Below, one piece after another: positions 15,751-23,710 of a stretch of DNA of 64,000 nt (position 1 is its first letter; every line of letters begins with the position of its first letter). The notes under the pieces are model-generated. The model did not search any database and was not told where the DNA came from. It saw nothing but the letters and a program-made list of their open reading frames with translations. The position numbers and the translations under genes were made by a program. Location of the stretch: assembly GCA_051875715.1 (NCBI GenBank), contig JBJEHD010000032.1, forward strand, positions 1 to 64,000, read 5' to 3'. The DNA is from DYCT01 sp051875715 (GTDB taxonomy: Bacteria > Bacteroidota > Bacteroidia > Bacteroidales > Bacteroidaceae).

Positions 15751-17537
15751 TGTTCGCAGTATTTTTTGGTTTTGATTTTTCGTTTCAATACGTCCGTGTC
15801 GATGCCGGCCTCCTGTGCCTTCCGCCAGTATTCGAGGGCTTTGTCCGCCTCGCCGCAATGGTAGTAGATGTCGCCGGCGTGTTCCAGTTCGTCGCCACTC
15901 ACCTCGTCGGCGTGCTTCAGCGCGCTGTCGATGTAGAGCCGTGCTTCGGCATAGCGTCCTTTGACGAAGAGGACCCAGGCGTACGTGTCCAGGTAGGTGG
16001 CGTTTTCGGGTTCGGCCTTGATGGTGCGGAAGCTCATCTCCTCGGCCTTGTCCAGGTCTCGTTTCTCCAGCGAGAGGAAGTAGGCGTAGTTGTTCAGCAC
16101 GCTGATGTTGTCATCCTTGTAGACCAAGGCGGAGTCGTAGGCGGCAAAGGCTTCGTCGTTGCGCTTGTCCTGGTGGTAGATGTCGCCCAGGAAGCCGTAC
16201 AGGTCGGAGGCCATGGCGCGGTCGGTCTTCTCGGTGATGCGGGTCACGCCCACCTCCAGCGTCTGCCTGAGCGAGTCGGCCTTGCCTTGCTGCAGGTAGG
16301 CCAGCGACAGGTAGTAGCAGAACTCCAGCGCATCGGGCGAGAACTCCATAGCCGGCCGGCACACCCGGATGACTTCGTCGGCGTCGTTGGCCCGGATGGC
16401 GAAGACGAGCAGTTGCATCCGTGCCGCGGTGTTTTCGGGGTCGAGGGCGAGGATGCGGTCGAGCACCGGCACGGCCTCGGTGTCCATCTTCTTCATCAAC
16501 AGGTATTGAGCGTAGAGCATCGTAAACGGCACGTCGTCGGGATCGCGCTCCAGCACACAGTCGAACAGCCGGACGATGTGTACGCTGTCACGATCGGTCT
16601 GCTCAGATTGGCCGATAATCTGGCGCATGATTTCGACGCGTGCCTGCGGGTCGACCGCTCCTCGCAGCAGCAACGTGTCCATCTGCTGGCGGCAGAGGCT
16701 GTCCTGCCCCATCTGATTGTAATAGTTGGCCATCGACAGCAGGGCGGCGGCGTTGGTCGGTTCTTCGTCCAGCACTTCGCAGTAGATGTCGTAGGCCTGC
16801 TGCGGCTTGCCGTACTCCAGGTAGGTGTCGCCCAGCAAGGTGCGGTAGCGCAGTTCCTCGGGGTATTCGCCGACGAGGGCTTCTATCTCGCGGAAGGCGC
16901 TGCGGTGGTCGCCCAGCAGCATGTAGGTGCGGAATTTGTTCACGCTGAGCGTTTCGGACTTGCCTTGAATCTGTTCCAGGCGGTCCAGCGTCCGGATGAG
17001 TCCGTCGTAGTCCTTCGCACGGTCGTACAACGAGCCCAGGGCCATGAGGGGGTCTTCGCGAGAGGGAAAGCGTTGCGTCATGGCTTCGTAGGTCTCGATG
17101 GCCTTATCGGTGTCCCGGTTCTGCCGGTGCAGGCTGGCCAGGGCCTGCCAGTACCAGAAGTTGTCCGGTGCGCGTCGGCATGCCTGCTCCATGCACTGCA
17201 GGCCCCGTTCCGGTTGGTTCAGGGCCAGATAGAACTGCGCCATTTCGTAGAGTGCCGAGGCTGCCTCCGGGTCGATTTGCAGGCAATGCCGATAGAGGTC
17301 GAAGGCCGAGGCGTAGTCGCCTTTCTCTTTCATGCGGAGCGCCTCGAGGAAGAAGTACTGGTAGCGGCGTTCCTGCTCGGGGGTCAGGCGCGTGCCCGCT
17401 TCCGTGGACGCGGAGCGGCGTGCGGCCCGGCGCGACGAACCGCAGGCCGTCGTAAGCAGGAGGGCGCAGGCGGCCAGCGCGGGCAGGAGGGCGTACCTCC
17501 ACCATCGGCGGGATGTCATCGGTTGCGGTTTCATCAT
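15747..17537 (-). CDS. TPR repeat lipoprotein
   Basis: 596 aa from the ATG at 17537, which overlaps the dut stop codon (ATGATGA). An open frame continues to 18026 but that part lies over dut and is not coding. The signal peptide ends LLLTTACGSS (lipid Cys). From about residue 45 there are at least ten tetratricopeptide repeats, for example ALYEMAQFYLALNQPERGLQ and YAYFLSLEKRDLDKAEEMS. It is probably a periplasm-facing scaffold; the linked DUF4292 and EnvC-like genes suggest work in envelope assembly or division. Confidence 0.85.
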   Translation of the reverse strand: MMKPQPMTSRRWWRYALLPALAACALLLTTACGSSRRAARRSASTEAGTRLTPEQERRYQYFFLEALRMKEKGDYASAFDLYRHCLQIDPEAASALYEMAQFYLALNQPERGLQCMEQACRRAPDNFWYWQALASLHRQNRDTDKAIETYEAMTQRFPSREDPLMALGSLYDRAKDYDGLIRTLDRLEQIQGKSETLSVNKFRTYMLLGDHRSAFREIEALVGEYPEELRYRTLLGDTYLEYGKPQQAYDIYCEVLDEEPTNAAALLSMANYYNQMGQDSLCRQQMDTLLLRGAVDPQARVEIMRQIIGQSEQTDRDSVHIVRLFDCVLERDPDDVPFTMLYAQYLLMKKMDTEAVPVLDRILALDPENTAARMQLLVFAIRANDADEVIRVCRPAMEFSPDALEFCYYLSLAYLQQGKADSLRQTLEVGVTRITEKTDRAMASDLYGFLGDIYHQDKRNDEAFAAYDSALVYKDDNISVLNNYAYFLSLEKRDLDKAEEMSFRTIKAEPENATYLDTYAWVLFVKGRYAEARLYIDSALKHADEVSGDELEHAGDIYYHCGEADKALEYWRKAQEAGIDTDVLKRKIKTKKYCEQ

Positions 17538-17968
17538 TTCTTTCCAGTGTGGCCGAAACCGCCTTCGCCCCGTTCGGTCTCGTCCAGTTGCTCCACTTCC
17601 ACCCATTCGGCCTGCTCGTGGCGGGCGACGACCAGTTGGGCGATGCGTTCGCCGTCTTCGATGACGAATGCCTCGTCCGAGAGGTTGACCAGGATGACGC
17701 CCACTTCGCCCCGATAGTCGGCATCGATGGTGCCGGGGGCGTTGAGCACGGTGATTCCTTTCTTCAGGGCCAGGCCGCTGCGCGGACGCACCTGCGCCTC
17801 GTAGCCGGCGGGCAAGGCCATGTACAGCCCCGTGGGGACGAGGACGCGGCCCAGCGGCTTCAGCACGACGGGCTGGTCCAGATTGGCACGGAGGTCCATC
17901 CCTGCCGAGAGCGAGGTGGCGTATGCGGGCAACGGATGTTTCGAGCGATTGATCAGTTGTATCTTCAT
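17534..17968 (-). CDS. dut: dUTP diphosphatase
   Basis: 144 aa from the ATG at 17968. Hydrolyses dUTP to dUMP and pyrophosphate, keeping uracil out of DNA and feeding dTMP synthesis. All five trimeric dUTPase motifs are visible: SAGMDLRA (22-29), RPRSGLAL, NAPGTIDADYRGE, ERIAQLVV and the C-terminal RGEGGFGHTG. First gene of a four-gene operon whose members each overlap by 4 bp. Divergent from dgt, another dNTP-pool enzyme, which shares the promoter gap. Confidence 0.96.
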   Translation of the reverse strand: MKIQLINRSKHPLPAYATSLSAGMDLRANLDQPVVLKPLGRVLVPTGLYMALPAGYEAQVRPRSGLALKKGITVLNAPGTIDADYRGEVGVILVNLSDEAFVIEDGERIAQLVVARHEQAEWVEVEQLDETERGEGGFGHTGKK

Positions 17969-18119
17969 TTCGAATGCTTTTGGCTGCGAAAATACGCAAT
18001 TCCACCGAGAACGCACGAACGAACAAAATAATTTATCTACTTTTACCCCCGATTTATGTATGGACGCCGGAGGCGGGCCGGACCGGACGCGCCTCCTTAT
18101 ATAGAAAGGACTATTGACG

Positions 18120-19445
18120 ATGAATTGGCATACCTTGATTTCGACCAAGCGGTTCGGCATGGAAGCCTACCACGAGGCGCGGCGCGACGACCGCTCGGAG
18201 TTTCAGCGCGACTACGACCGGCTGATCTTTTCGGCTCCCTTCCGCCGGCTGCAGAACAAGACGCAGGTGTTTCCGCTTCCGGGCAGCATCTTCGTGCACA
18301 ACCGGCTCACGCACAGCCTGGAGGTGTCCAGCGTAGGGCGTTCGCTCGGCCACGAGGTGTCCAAACAGCTTCTGGCCCTCCACCCCGACCTGGCCGACAC
18401 GCATCTGACGGAGATCGGCACCATCGTTTCGGCCGCCTGCCTGGCACACGACCTGGGCAACCCACCGTTCGGCCATTCGGGCGAACGGGCCATCTCCACC
18501 TACTTCTCCGAACGGGCGGGACAGGCCTTGCAGGCCCAACTGACCGAGGCCCAGTGGTGCGACCTAACCCACTTCGAGGGCAACGCCAATGCGTTCCGGC
18601 TGCTCACCCACCAGTTCAAGGGGCGGCGCGAGGGCGGCTTCGTCATGACCTACTCCACCCTGGCCTCCATCGTGAAATACCCCTACGCCTCCACCGCGGC
18701 GGGAAGCAAGCCGAAGTTCGGCTTTTTCGTGACGGAGGAGGAAGACTTCCGCCGCATCGCCGCCGAACTGGGCATGACGCGCCTGCAGGAGAACCCGCTG
18801 CGCTATGCCCGCCATCCGCTGGTCTACCTGGTCGAGGCGGCCGACGACATCTGCTACCAGCTGATGGACCTGGAGGATGCGCACAAACTGAAACTGCTCA
18901 CCACCGACGAGACCAAGGACCTGTTGCTGGGCTATCTGGACGAGCCGCGGAGGAAACGGGCGGCGGACATCTTCCGCATCGTGACCGACCGCAACGAGCA
19001 GGTGGCCTACCTGCGCTCGACCGTCATCGGCCTGCTCATCCGCGAATGCGCCGAGGCCTTTGTCGCCCACGAGGCCGAAATCCTCGCCGGCACGTTCGAA
19101 GGCGCGCTCATCCAGCACATCAGCCCCGTTCCCCGGCAGGCTTACGCCAGTTCGGCCCGCCTGTCGATGCAACGCATCTACCGCTCGAAGGACGTGCTCG
19201 ACATCGAGCTGGCCGGCTTCCGCGTCATCAGCACCCTGGTCGACCTGTTCATCGACGCCGTCTCATCGCCCCAAAAAGCCTACTCGCAACTGCTCATCAG
19301 CCGCATGTCGGAACAATACGACGTGACCGCCCCGACGCTCTTCGGCAAGGTGCAGGCCGTGCTCGACTACATCTCGGGGATGACCGACGTGTATGCGCTG
19401 GACCTTTACCGGAAAATCAACGGAAACAGTCTGCCGGCCGTCTGA
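18120..19445 (+). CDS. dgt: Deoxyguanosinetriphosphate triphosphohydrolase
   Basis: 441 aa from the ATG at 18120, which follows AAGGACTATTGACG; a TTG six bases upstream is less likely. Cleaves dGTP to deoxyguanosine and triphosphate. The HD-domain metal ligands are in NRLTHSLEV (His about 64) and AHDLGNPPFGHSGE (His-Asp about 111). The segment SAPFRRLQNKTQVFP at about 38-52 is typical of dGTPase-like enzymes. Divergent from dut, so the pair may balance dNTP pools. Two tandem arrays follow directly after its stop codon. Confidence 0.94.
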   Translation: MNWHTLISTKRFGMEAYHEARRDDRSEFQRDYDRLIFSAPFRRLQNKTQVFPLPGSIFVHNRLTHSLEVSSVGRSLGHEVSKQLLALHPDLADTHLTEIGTIVSAACLAHDLGNPPFGHSGERAISTYFSERAGQALQAQLTEAQWCDLTHFEGNANAFRLLTHQFKGRREGGFVMTYSTLASIVKYPYASTAAGSKPKFGFFVTEEEDFRRIAAELGMTRLQENPLRYARHPLVYLVEAADDICYQLMDLEDAHKLKLLTTDETKDLLLGYLDEPRRKRAADIFRIVTDRNEQVAYLRSTVIGLLIRECAEAFVAHEAEILAGTFEGALIQHISPVPRQAYASSARLSMQRIYRSKDVLDIELAGFRVISTLVDLFIDAVSSPQKAYSQLLISRMSEQYDVTAPTLFGKVQAVLDYISGMTDVYALDLYRKINGNSLPAV

Positions 19446-19448
19446 CTG

Positions 19449-19488
19449 TTGCAACGGCATTGCAACACCATTGCAACGGCATTGCAAC
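19449..19488. repeat. 11-bp tandem repeat, four units
   Basis: TTGCAAC recurs at 19449, 19460, 19471 and 19482, an exact 11-bp period, with 4-bp spacers GGCA, ACCA, GGCA. The core TTGCAA is itself palindromic. It starts 4 bp after the dgt stop codon. Confidence 0.9.
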
Positions 19489-19538
19489 AGGGTTCTCTGT
19501 ATCGAGGAAAAACCCTTTCCGCCTACACGCATTTTATA

Positions 19539-19616
19539 TTTCAAAGTTTGAAACGTACATTTCAAATCATGAAACGTATATTTCAAAGTTTGAAACGTAC
19601 ATTTCAAAGTTTGAAA
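19539..19616. repeat. 21-bp tandem array of 15-bp palindromes, four units
   Basis: TTTCAAAGTTTGAAA occurs at 19539, 19581 and 19602, and the variant TTTCAAATCATGAAA at 19560. The period is exactly 21 bp with 6-bp spacers (CGTACA, CGTATA, CGTACA). The array has no T-run and is too short and regular for CRISPR. Confidence 0.92.
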
Positions 19617-19841
19617 CATAGATTCCGACGGCTCGCATCCCCCTTCTCCTGCGGACGCATCGCTTGTTCCGGGCGTACACAACCCATCCTGCCCGGCTTG
19701 CCTGCCGAGACGCGAACGCCATTCGGTCTCCGGTTCGCCCATGCGTTTCGTCCGTCCTTTGTCGGAACGGTTTTTCCGCCGAACGGCCGGGTGGGGCCGA
19801 AATTTATCCGGGCCCGGATTGGGCAAGCCGAAAACTATCTC

Positions 19842-19849
19842 TATATTTG
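19842..19849 (+). promoter_or_regulatory. Promoter -7 element upstream of the small gene and bio operon
   Basis: TATATTTG is a perfect match to the Bacteroides -7 consensus TAnnTTTG, 34 bp before the ATG at 19884. It probably drives the small gene and, by read-through, bioB onward, as no other consensus promoter was noticed before bioB. Confidence 0.55.
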
Positions 19850-19883
19850 CCTCGCAAAACTCACGAAAGAGCAATCCGAGCCC

Positions 19884-20303
19884 ATGAAGAAGACGATACT
19901 TCGCACCATCCGCACGTTGCGTTTCCGCCGTTGGAGCCGCAAAGGCTATGCCGCGTTCTGCAGCATGGGGCGTGTCGTCAGCATCGGCCGGCTGAAGAAA
20001 AGCATCGCCGACGCTTCGCTGGGCAAGCAAGGGCTGACCTCCCTGCACCCGAACACCTGTGCCGCAGGCAACCAACCATCCGACACCGCCGACGACAACG
20101 GCGGAGGGCCGGCCATACCTCCCGACCTCCCGGAGAAGGAACTGCACACCCTACCCATCCTGGCGGTGTGCCTTCACGAACCCCCTGCGGCGGTCTCACC
20201 GGTTTGCATCCCTCCCCTTCTGACACGGCTTCTCGTCGGGACTTCGGTTCGGATGGGAACGGCGCGTCGTGCCCTTTCCATTCCACCCCCGATTATTTCC
20301 TAA
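19884..20303 (+). CDS. Small Bacteroidales protein with RRWSRKGYAAF-type N-terminus
   Basis: 139 aa. The first 50 residues carry the pattern RRWSRKGYAAFCSMGRVV, then IGRLKKSIADASLGK. Similar stretches occur, from memory, in small Bacteroidales proteins and in extended N-termini of TonB-dependent vitamin receptors; their role is not known to me. The remainder (residues 50-139) is Pro/Ala-rich, low in hydrophobic cores, and may be read-through or a decayed receptor. It starts 34 bp after a perfect promoter element and ends 11 bp before bioB, so it may act as a leader of the biotin operon. The true C-terminus could be real but is unsupported. Confidence 0.5.
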   Translation: MKKTILRTIRTLRFRRWSRKGYAAFCSMGRVVSIGRLKKSIADASLGKQGLTSLHPNTCAAGNQPSDTADDNGGGPAIPPDLPEKELHTLPILAVCLHEPPAAVSPVCIPPLLTRLLVGTSVRMGTARRALSIPPPIIS

Positions 20304-20314
20304 AGAGAATAACT

Positions 20315-21289
20315 ATGTTGGAGAAACTAAAGAAAAACGTAATGGAGGGCGGACGCCTCACCCCGGCCGAGGCCCTCTGGCTGGCCCAGGAAGCGCCGAA
20401 GGAGGCGCTCTACGAGGCTGCCCACGAACTGACGGAACGGTTGGCTTCCAAGCATTTCGACATGTGTTCCATCATCAACGCCAAAGCCGGCCGATGCCCG
20501 GAGAACTGCAAATGGTGCGCCCAGTCGGCCCACCACCAGACTCACGTGGAAGTGCATGGGCTGGTGGACAAGGAAGAATGCCTGCGCCATGCCCTCCACA
20601 ACGAGCGGCAAGGCGTGGCCCGCTTCTCGCTCGTGACCAGCGGCCGCAAACCCAGCAAGGCCGAGATGAAGTCGCTGTGCGAGAGCATGAGATACATGCA
20701 CGACAACAGCCACATCCACCTGTGTGCCTCGTTGGGGCTGGTGGACGAGGAAGACCTGCAGGCACTGCACGAAGCCGGCGTCACCCGCTACCACTGCAAC
20801 CTCGAGACGGCCTCCTCGTTCTTCCCGCAACTCTGCTCCACCCACACCCAGGCCGAGAAACTCGAGACGCTGCGCGCTGCCCGACGGGTCGGCATGGACA
20901 TCTGCTGCGGCGGCATCATCGGCATGGGCGAAAGCGTAGAGCAACGCATCGAACTGGCCTTCATGCTCCGCGAACTGGACGTGCAGTCCATCCCCATCAA
21001 CCTGCTCAGCCCCATTCCGGGCACACCGCTGGCCGACCAGCCCCTGCTCCCCGTCGACGAGGTATGGACGGCCGTGGCCCTGTTCCGCTTCATCAACCCC
21101 ACGGCCTTCCTCCGCCTGGCCGGAGGACGCGCCCGCCTCACCCCCGACGAACTGGAGAAGACGCTCTACATCGGCATCAACTCCGCCATCGTGGGCGACC
21201 TGCTCACCACCATCGGTTCGAAAGTAGAAGAAGACAAACAACACATCCTCCATGCCGGTTATGAAATCCCCACTGAAATACCAAGCTGA
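20315..21289 (+). CDS. bioB: Biotin synthase
   Basis: 324 aa from the ATG at 20315. Radical SAM enzyme that inserts sulfur into dethiobiotin, the last step of biotin synthesis. The radical SAM cluster motif is Cys61-x3-Cys65-x2-Cys68 (GRCPENCKWCAQS); YHCNLETASS and GMDICCGGIIGMGES, both BioB signatures that hold 2Fe-2S ligand cysteines, follow. An open frame continues upstream to 19664 but overlaps the small gene and has no BioB similarity. First biosynthetic gene of a six-gene operon; it overlaps bioA by 29-38 bp. Confidence 0.97.
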   Translation: MLEKLKKNVMEGGRLTPAEALWLAQEAPKEALYEAAHELTERLASKHFDMCSIINAKAGRCPENCKWCAQSAHHQTHVEVHGLVDKEECLRHALHNERQGVARFSLVTSGRKPSKAEMKSLCESMRYMHDNSHIHLCASLGLVDEEDLQALHEAGVTRYHCNLETASSFFPQLCSTHTQAEKLETLRAARRVGMDICCGGIIGMGESVEQRIELAFMLRELDVQSIPINLLSPIPGTPLADQPLLPVDEVWTAVALFRFINPTAFLRLAGGRARLTPDELEKTLYIGINSAIVGDLLTTIGSKVEEDKQHILHAGYEIPTEIPS

Positions 21290-22550
21290 CCCGTTCGACC
21301 GCGAACACCTGTGGCACCCCTACACGTCCACAACCAACCCCCTGCCCGTCTACAAAGTGAGCCGCGCGCAAGGCTGCGTCATCACCCTCGACGACGGGCG
21401 CGAACTCATCGAAGGCATGTCCTCCTGGTGGTGCGCCGTCCATGGCTACAACCACCCCGTACTCAACCAGGCCGCACGCGACCAGCTGGAGCGGATGTCG
21501 CACGTCATGTTCGGCGGACTGACCCACGAGCCGGCCATCGAACTGGGCAAACTCGTGCTCAGCCTGGCCCCGCCCTCCATGCAGAAACTGTTCTATGCCG
21601 ACAGCGGTTCGGTGGCCGTCGAGGTGGCCCTGAAAATGGCCGTCCAATACTGGTACGCCCTGGGCCGGCCGCAGAAGTCGAACTTCGTCACCATCCGCAG
21701 CGGCTACCACGGCGACACGTGGAACGCCATGTCGGTGTGCGACCCCGTCACCGGGATGCACAGCCTCTTCGGCTCCTCCCTGCCGATACGCCACTTCGCC
21801 CCGGCCCCACATTCGCGCTTCGACGGCGCCTGGGACGAGGACGACATCGAGCCGCTGCGCGCCCTCATCGAACAGCACCACGACGAACTGGCGGCCCTCA
21901 TCCTCGAACCCATCGTGCAAGGGGCGGGCGGCATGCGCTTCTACCACCCCGAATACCTCCGCCAGGCCGCACGGCTCTGCCGCGAGCACGACCTCCTGCT
22001 CATCTTCGACGAGATTGCCACCGGCTTCGGACGCACCGGCCGCCTGTTCGCCTGGGAACACGCCGGCGTGGAGCCGGACATCATGTGCATCGGCAAGGCA
22101 CTGACGGGCGGATACATGACCCTCTCGGCCGTGCTGGCCTCGGACCGCGTGGCCGACACCATCTCCGACCACTACCCCCACGCCTTCATGCACGGCCCCA
22201 CCTTCATGGGCAACCCCCTGGCCTGCGCCGTGGCCCTGGCCTCCACACGCCTCCTGCTCGACACCGACTGGCAAGGACGGGTGGGCCGCATCGAGGCCCA
22301 GTTGCGCCGCGAACTGGTCCCGGCACGGGAGATGCCCCAGGTGGCCGACGTACGCGTGCTCGGCGCCATCGGCGTCATCGAGGTGAAACAGCCCGTCGAC
22401 ATGGCCGTCGTCCAGCGCCGCTTCGTGGAAGAAGGCGTGTGGGTGCGCCCCTTCGGCCGGCTGGTCTACATCATGCCGCCCTTCATCATCCAACCCGAGC
22501 AGTTGAGCCGGCTCACCTCGGCCCTGCTCACAATCGTCAGCGAACTATGA
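21252..22550 (+). CDS. bioA: Adenosylmethionine-8-amino-7-oxononanoate aminotransferase
   Basis: 432 aa (429 if started at the ATG at 21261). PLP enzyme that converts KAPA to DAPA with SAM as amino donor. The PLP lysine is Lys282 in MCIGKALTGG; IFDEIATGFGRTG carries the cofactor Asp, and SSWWCAVHGYNHP at about 57-69 is specific for BioA rather than ornithine aminotransferases. The start lies inside bioB and the stop overlaps bioF by ATGA, so the operon is tightly coupled. Confidence 0.96.
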   Translation: MPVMKSPLKYQADPFDREHLWHPYTSTTNPLPVYKVSRAQGCVITLDDGRELIEGMSSWWCAVHGYNHPVLNQAARDQLERMSHVMFGGLTHEPAIELGKLVLSLAPPSMQKLFYADSGSVAVEVALKMAVQYWYALGRPQKSNFVTIRSGYHGDTWNAMSVCDPVTGMHSLFGSSLPIRHFAPAPHSRFDGAWDEDDIEPLRALIEQHHDELAALILEPIVQGAGGMRFYHPEYLRQAARLCREHDLLLIFDEIATGFGRTGRLFAWEHAGVEPDIMCIGKALTGGYMTLSAVLASDRVADTISDHYPHAFMHGPTFMGNPLACAVALASTRLLLDTDWQGRVGRIEAQLRRELVPAREMPQVADVRVLGAIGVIEVKQPVDMAVVQRRFVEEGVWVRPFGRLVYIMPPFIIQPEQLSRLTSALLTIVSEL

Positions 22551-23710
22551 GCGCGGCCGACCACTATGCAGCCGAACTGGAGCGTCTGGCCCAGCAAGGC
22601 AACCTGCGCGTCCTGCCCGAAGGCGAACACGCCGGACGCGACATCGTGAGCCACGGACGGCGGATGCTCAACCTCTCGTCCAACGACTACCTTGGGCTGG
22701 CCACCGACGGCGTCCTGCGCAGCGAATTTCTGCGCACGCTCACCGCCGAAGGGCTCGACATGACCTCGTCGTCGTCGCGCCTGCTGACGGGCAACTACCC
22801 CGTCTACGCCGCCGTAGAAGACCTGCTGGCCCGCCTCTTCGGGCGCGAGGCCGCCCTGGTGTTCAACAGCGGCTACCACGCCAACACCGGCATCCTGCCC
22901 GCCCTGGCCGACGAGCGCACGCTCATCCTGGCCGACAAACTGGTGCACGCCAGCCTCATCGACGGCCTGCGCCTCTCGGCCGGACGGTGCGTCCGCTTCC
23001 GCCATCAGGACTACGACCAACTGGAACGGCTCGTGGCCAAGAACCAGGCCGACTACGACCGCCTCATCCTGGTGGTCGAAAGCGTCTACAGCATGGACGG
23101 CGACCTGGCCGACCTGCCCCGGCTCGTACGCCTGAAGCGCACCTACCCCCACGTGATGCTCTACGTGGACGAAGCACACGCCGTCGGCGTCTTCGGCGAC
23201 CACGGACTGGGCCTGGCCGAAGCACAAGGCTGCATCGCCGACATCGACCTCCTGTGCGGCACCTTCGGCAAAGCCCTCGCCTCGGCCGGTGCCTACGTGG
23301 TGTGCAGCCAACTGCTGCGCACCTACCTGGTGAACCGCATGCGCACCCTCATCTTCACCACCGCCCTGCCGCCCATCAACTGGCAATGGACCCTCCTCGT
23401 GCTCCAGCACCTGGCCTCCTTCGCCGACCGCCGCAACCGCCTGCTCGGCCTGGCCGAACTGCTACGCGCCGCCCTCAAGGCGAAAGGCTACGACTGCACC
23501 TCGGCCAGCCACATCGTGCCGCTCACCGTCGGACCCAGCCCCGACGCCGTCCGCCTGGCCGAACACCTGCAGCGGCAAGGCTTCTACGTGCTGCCCGTCC
23601 GCCCGCCCACGGTCCCCGAGGGCACGGCCCGCCTGCGCTTCTCGCTCACCGCCTCCATGACCGAGGCCGACATCCGCCGTCTCATCCATCAAATACCCGA
23701 CCACCCATGA
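22547..23710 (+). CDS. bioF: 8-amino-7-oxononanoate synthase
   Basis: 387 aa. PLP-dependent condensation of pimeloyl-ACP (or CoA) with alanine to KAPA. The PLP lysine is Lys242 in TFGKALASAGAY; NDYLGLA (about 46-52), SSSRLLTGN and VDEAHAVGVFG are alpha-oxoamine synthase signatures. The biotin context separates it from 2-amino-3-ketobutyrate ligase (kbl). The start overlaps the bioA stop and its own stop overlaps the bioG start, each by ATGA. Confidence 0.95.
   Translation: MSAADHYAAELERLAQQGNLRVLPEGEHAGRDIVSHGRRMLNLSSNDYLGLATDGVLRSEFLRTLTAEGLDMTSSSSRLLTGNYPVYAAVEDLLARLFGREAALVFNSGYHANTGILPALADERTLILADKLVHASLIDGLRLSAGRCVRFRHQDYDQLERLVAKNQADYDRLILVVESVYSMDGDLADLPRLVRLKRTYPHVMLYVDEAHAVGVFGDHGLGLAEAQGCIADIDLLCGTFGKALASAGAYVVCSQLLRTYLVNRMRTLIFTTALPPINWQWTLLVLQHLASFADRRNRLLGLAELLRAALKAKGYDCTSASHIVPLTVGPSPDAVRLAEHLQRQGFYVLPVRPPTVPEGTARLRFSLTASMTEADIRRLIHQIPDHP

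Larger units (their letters stand above)
19446..19883. other. 438-bp gap with two tandem arrays and a promoter
   Basis: Between dgt and the small Bacteroidales-type gene. It holds an 11-bp tandem repeat (19449-19488), a 21-bp palindrome array (19539-19616) and a TATATTTG promoter element (19842-19849). Open frames across it exist on both strands, but the 21-bp period (a multiple of three) makes them repeat artefacts such as repeated FQSLKRT units; none has a start with a plausible context. Confidence 0.7.

Noticed and set aside
15738..17717. 659-codon plus-strand open frame opposite the TPR gene
   Set aside because: Mirror of the TPR coding sequence with Val/Leu/Gln-rich composition; ends in low-complexity Pro/Arg/Ser.
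17538..18026. N-terminal extension of the TPR gene over dut
   Set aside because: The extra 163 codons are the alternate frame of dut, are Arg/Gly/Pro-rich, and would hide a perfect lipoprotein signal peptide starting at 17537.
18065..18102. Hairpin GGAGGCG/CGCGCCTCC before dgt as a riboswitch
   Set aside because: Short GC-rich imperfect stem with no conserved motif; not enough to support a regulatory RNA.
19539..19616. Short CRISPR array
   Set aside because: Repeat units are 15-bp palindromes with constant 6-bp spacers; CRISPR spacers are over 20 bp and unique, and no cas genes are near.
19263..20147. 294-codon minus-strand open frame across the dgt 3' end and the arrays
   Set aside because: The 21-bp period keeps all frames open through the array; the rest lies opposite dgt and the small gene, without recognisable domains.
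20045..20310. Cobalamin or other riboswitch before bioB
   Set aside because: I looked for B12-box or TPP-box motifs on both strands and saw none; the stretch is also covered by the small reading frame.
19664..20314. 217-codon upstream extension of bioB
   Set aside because: No similarity to BioB, overlaps the small gene in another frame, and contains Arg/His/Pro-rich shadow composition. BioB normally starts near MLEKLKKNV.
22987..23706. Upstream extension of bioG inside bioF
   Set aside because: The frame is the Arg/Pro-rich shadow of bioF; BioG similarity starts only at 23707.
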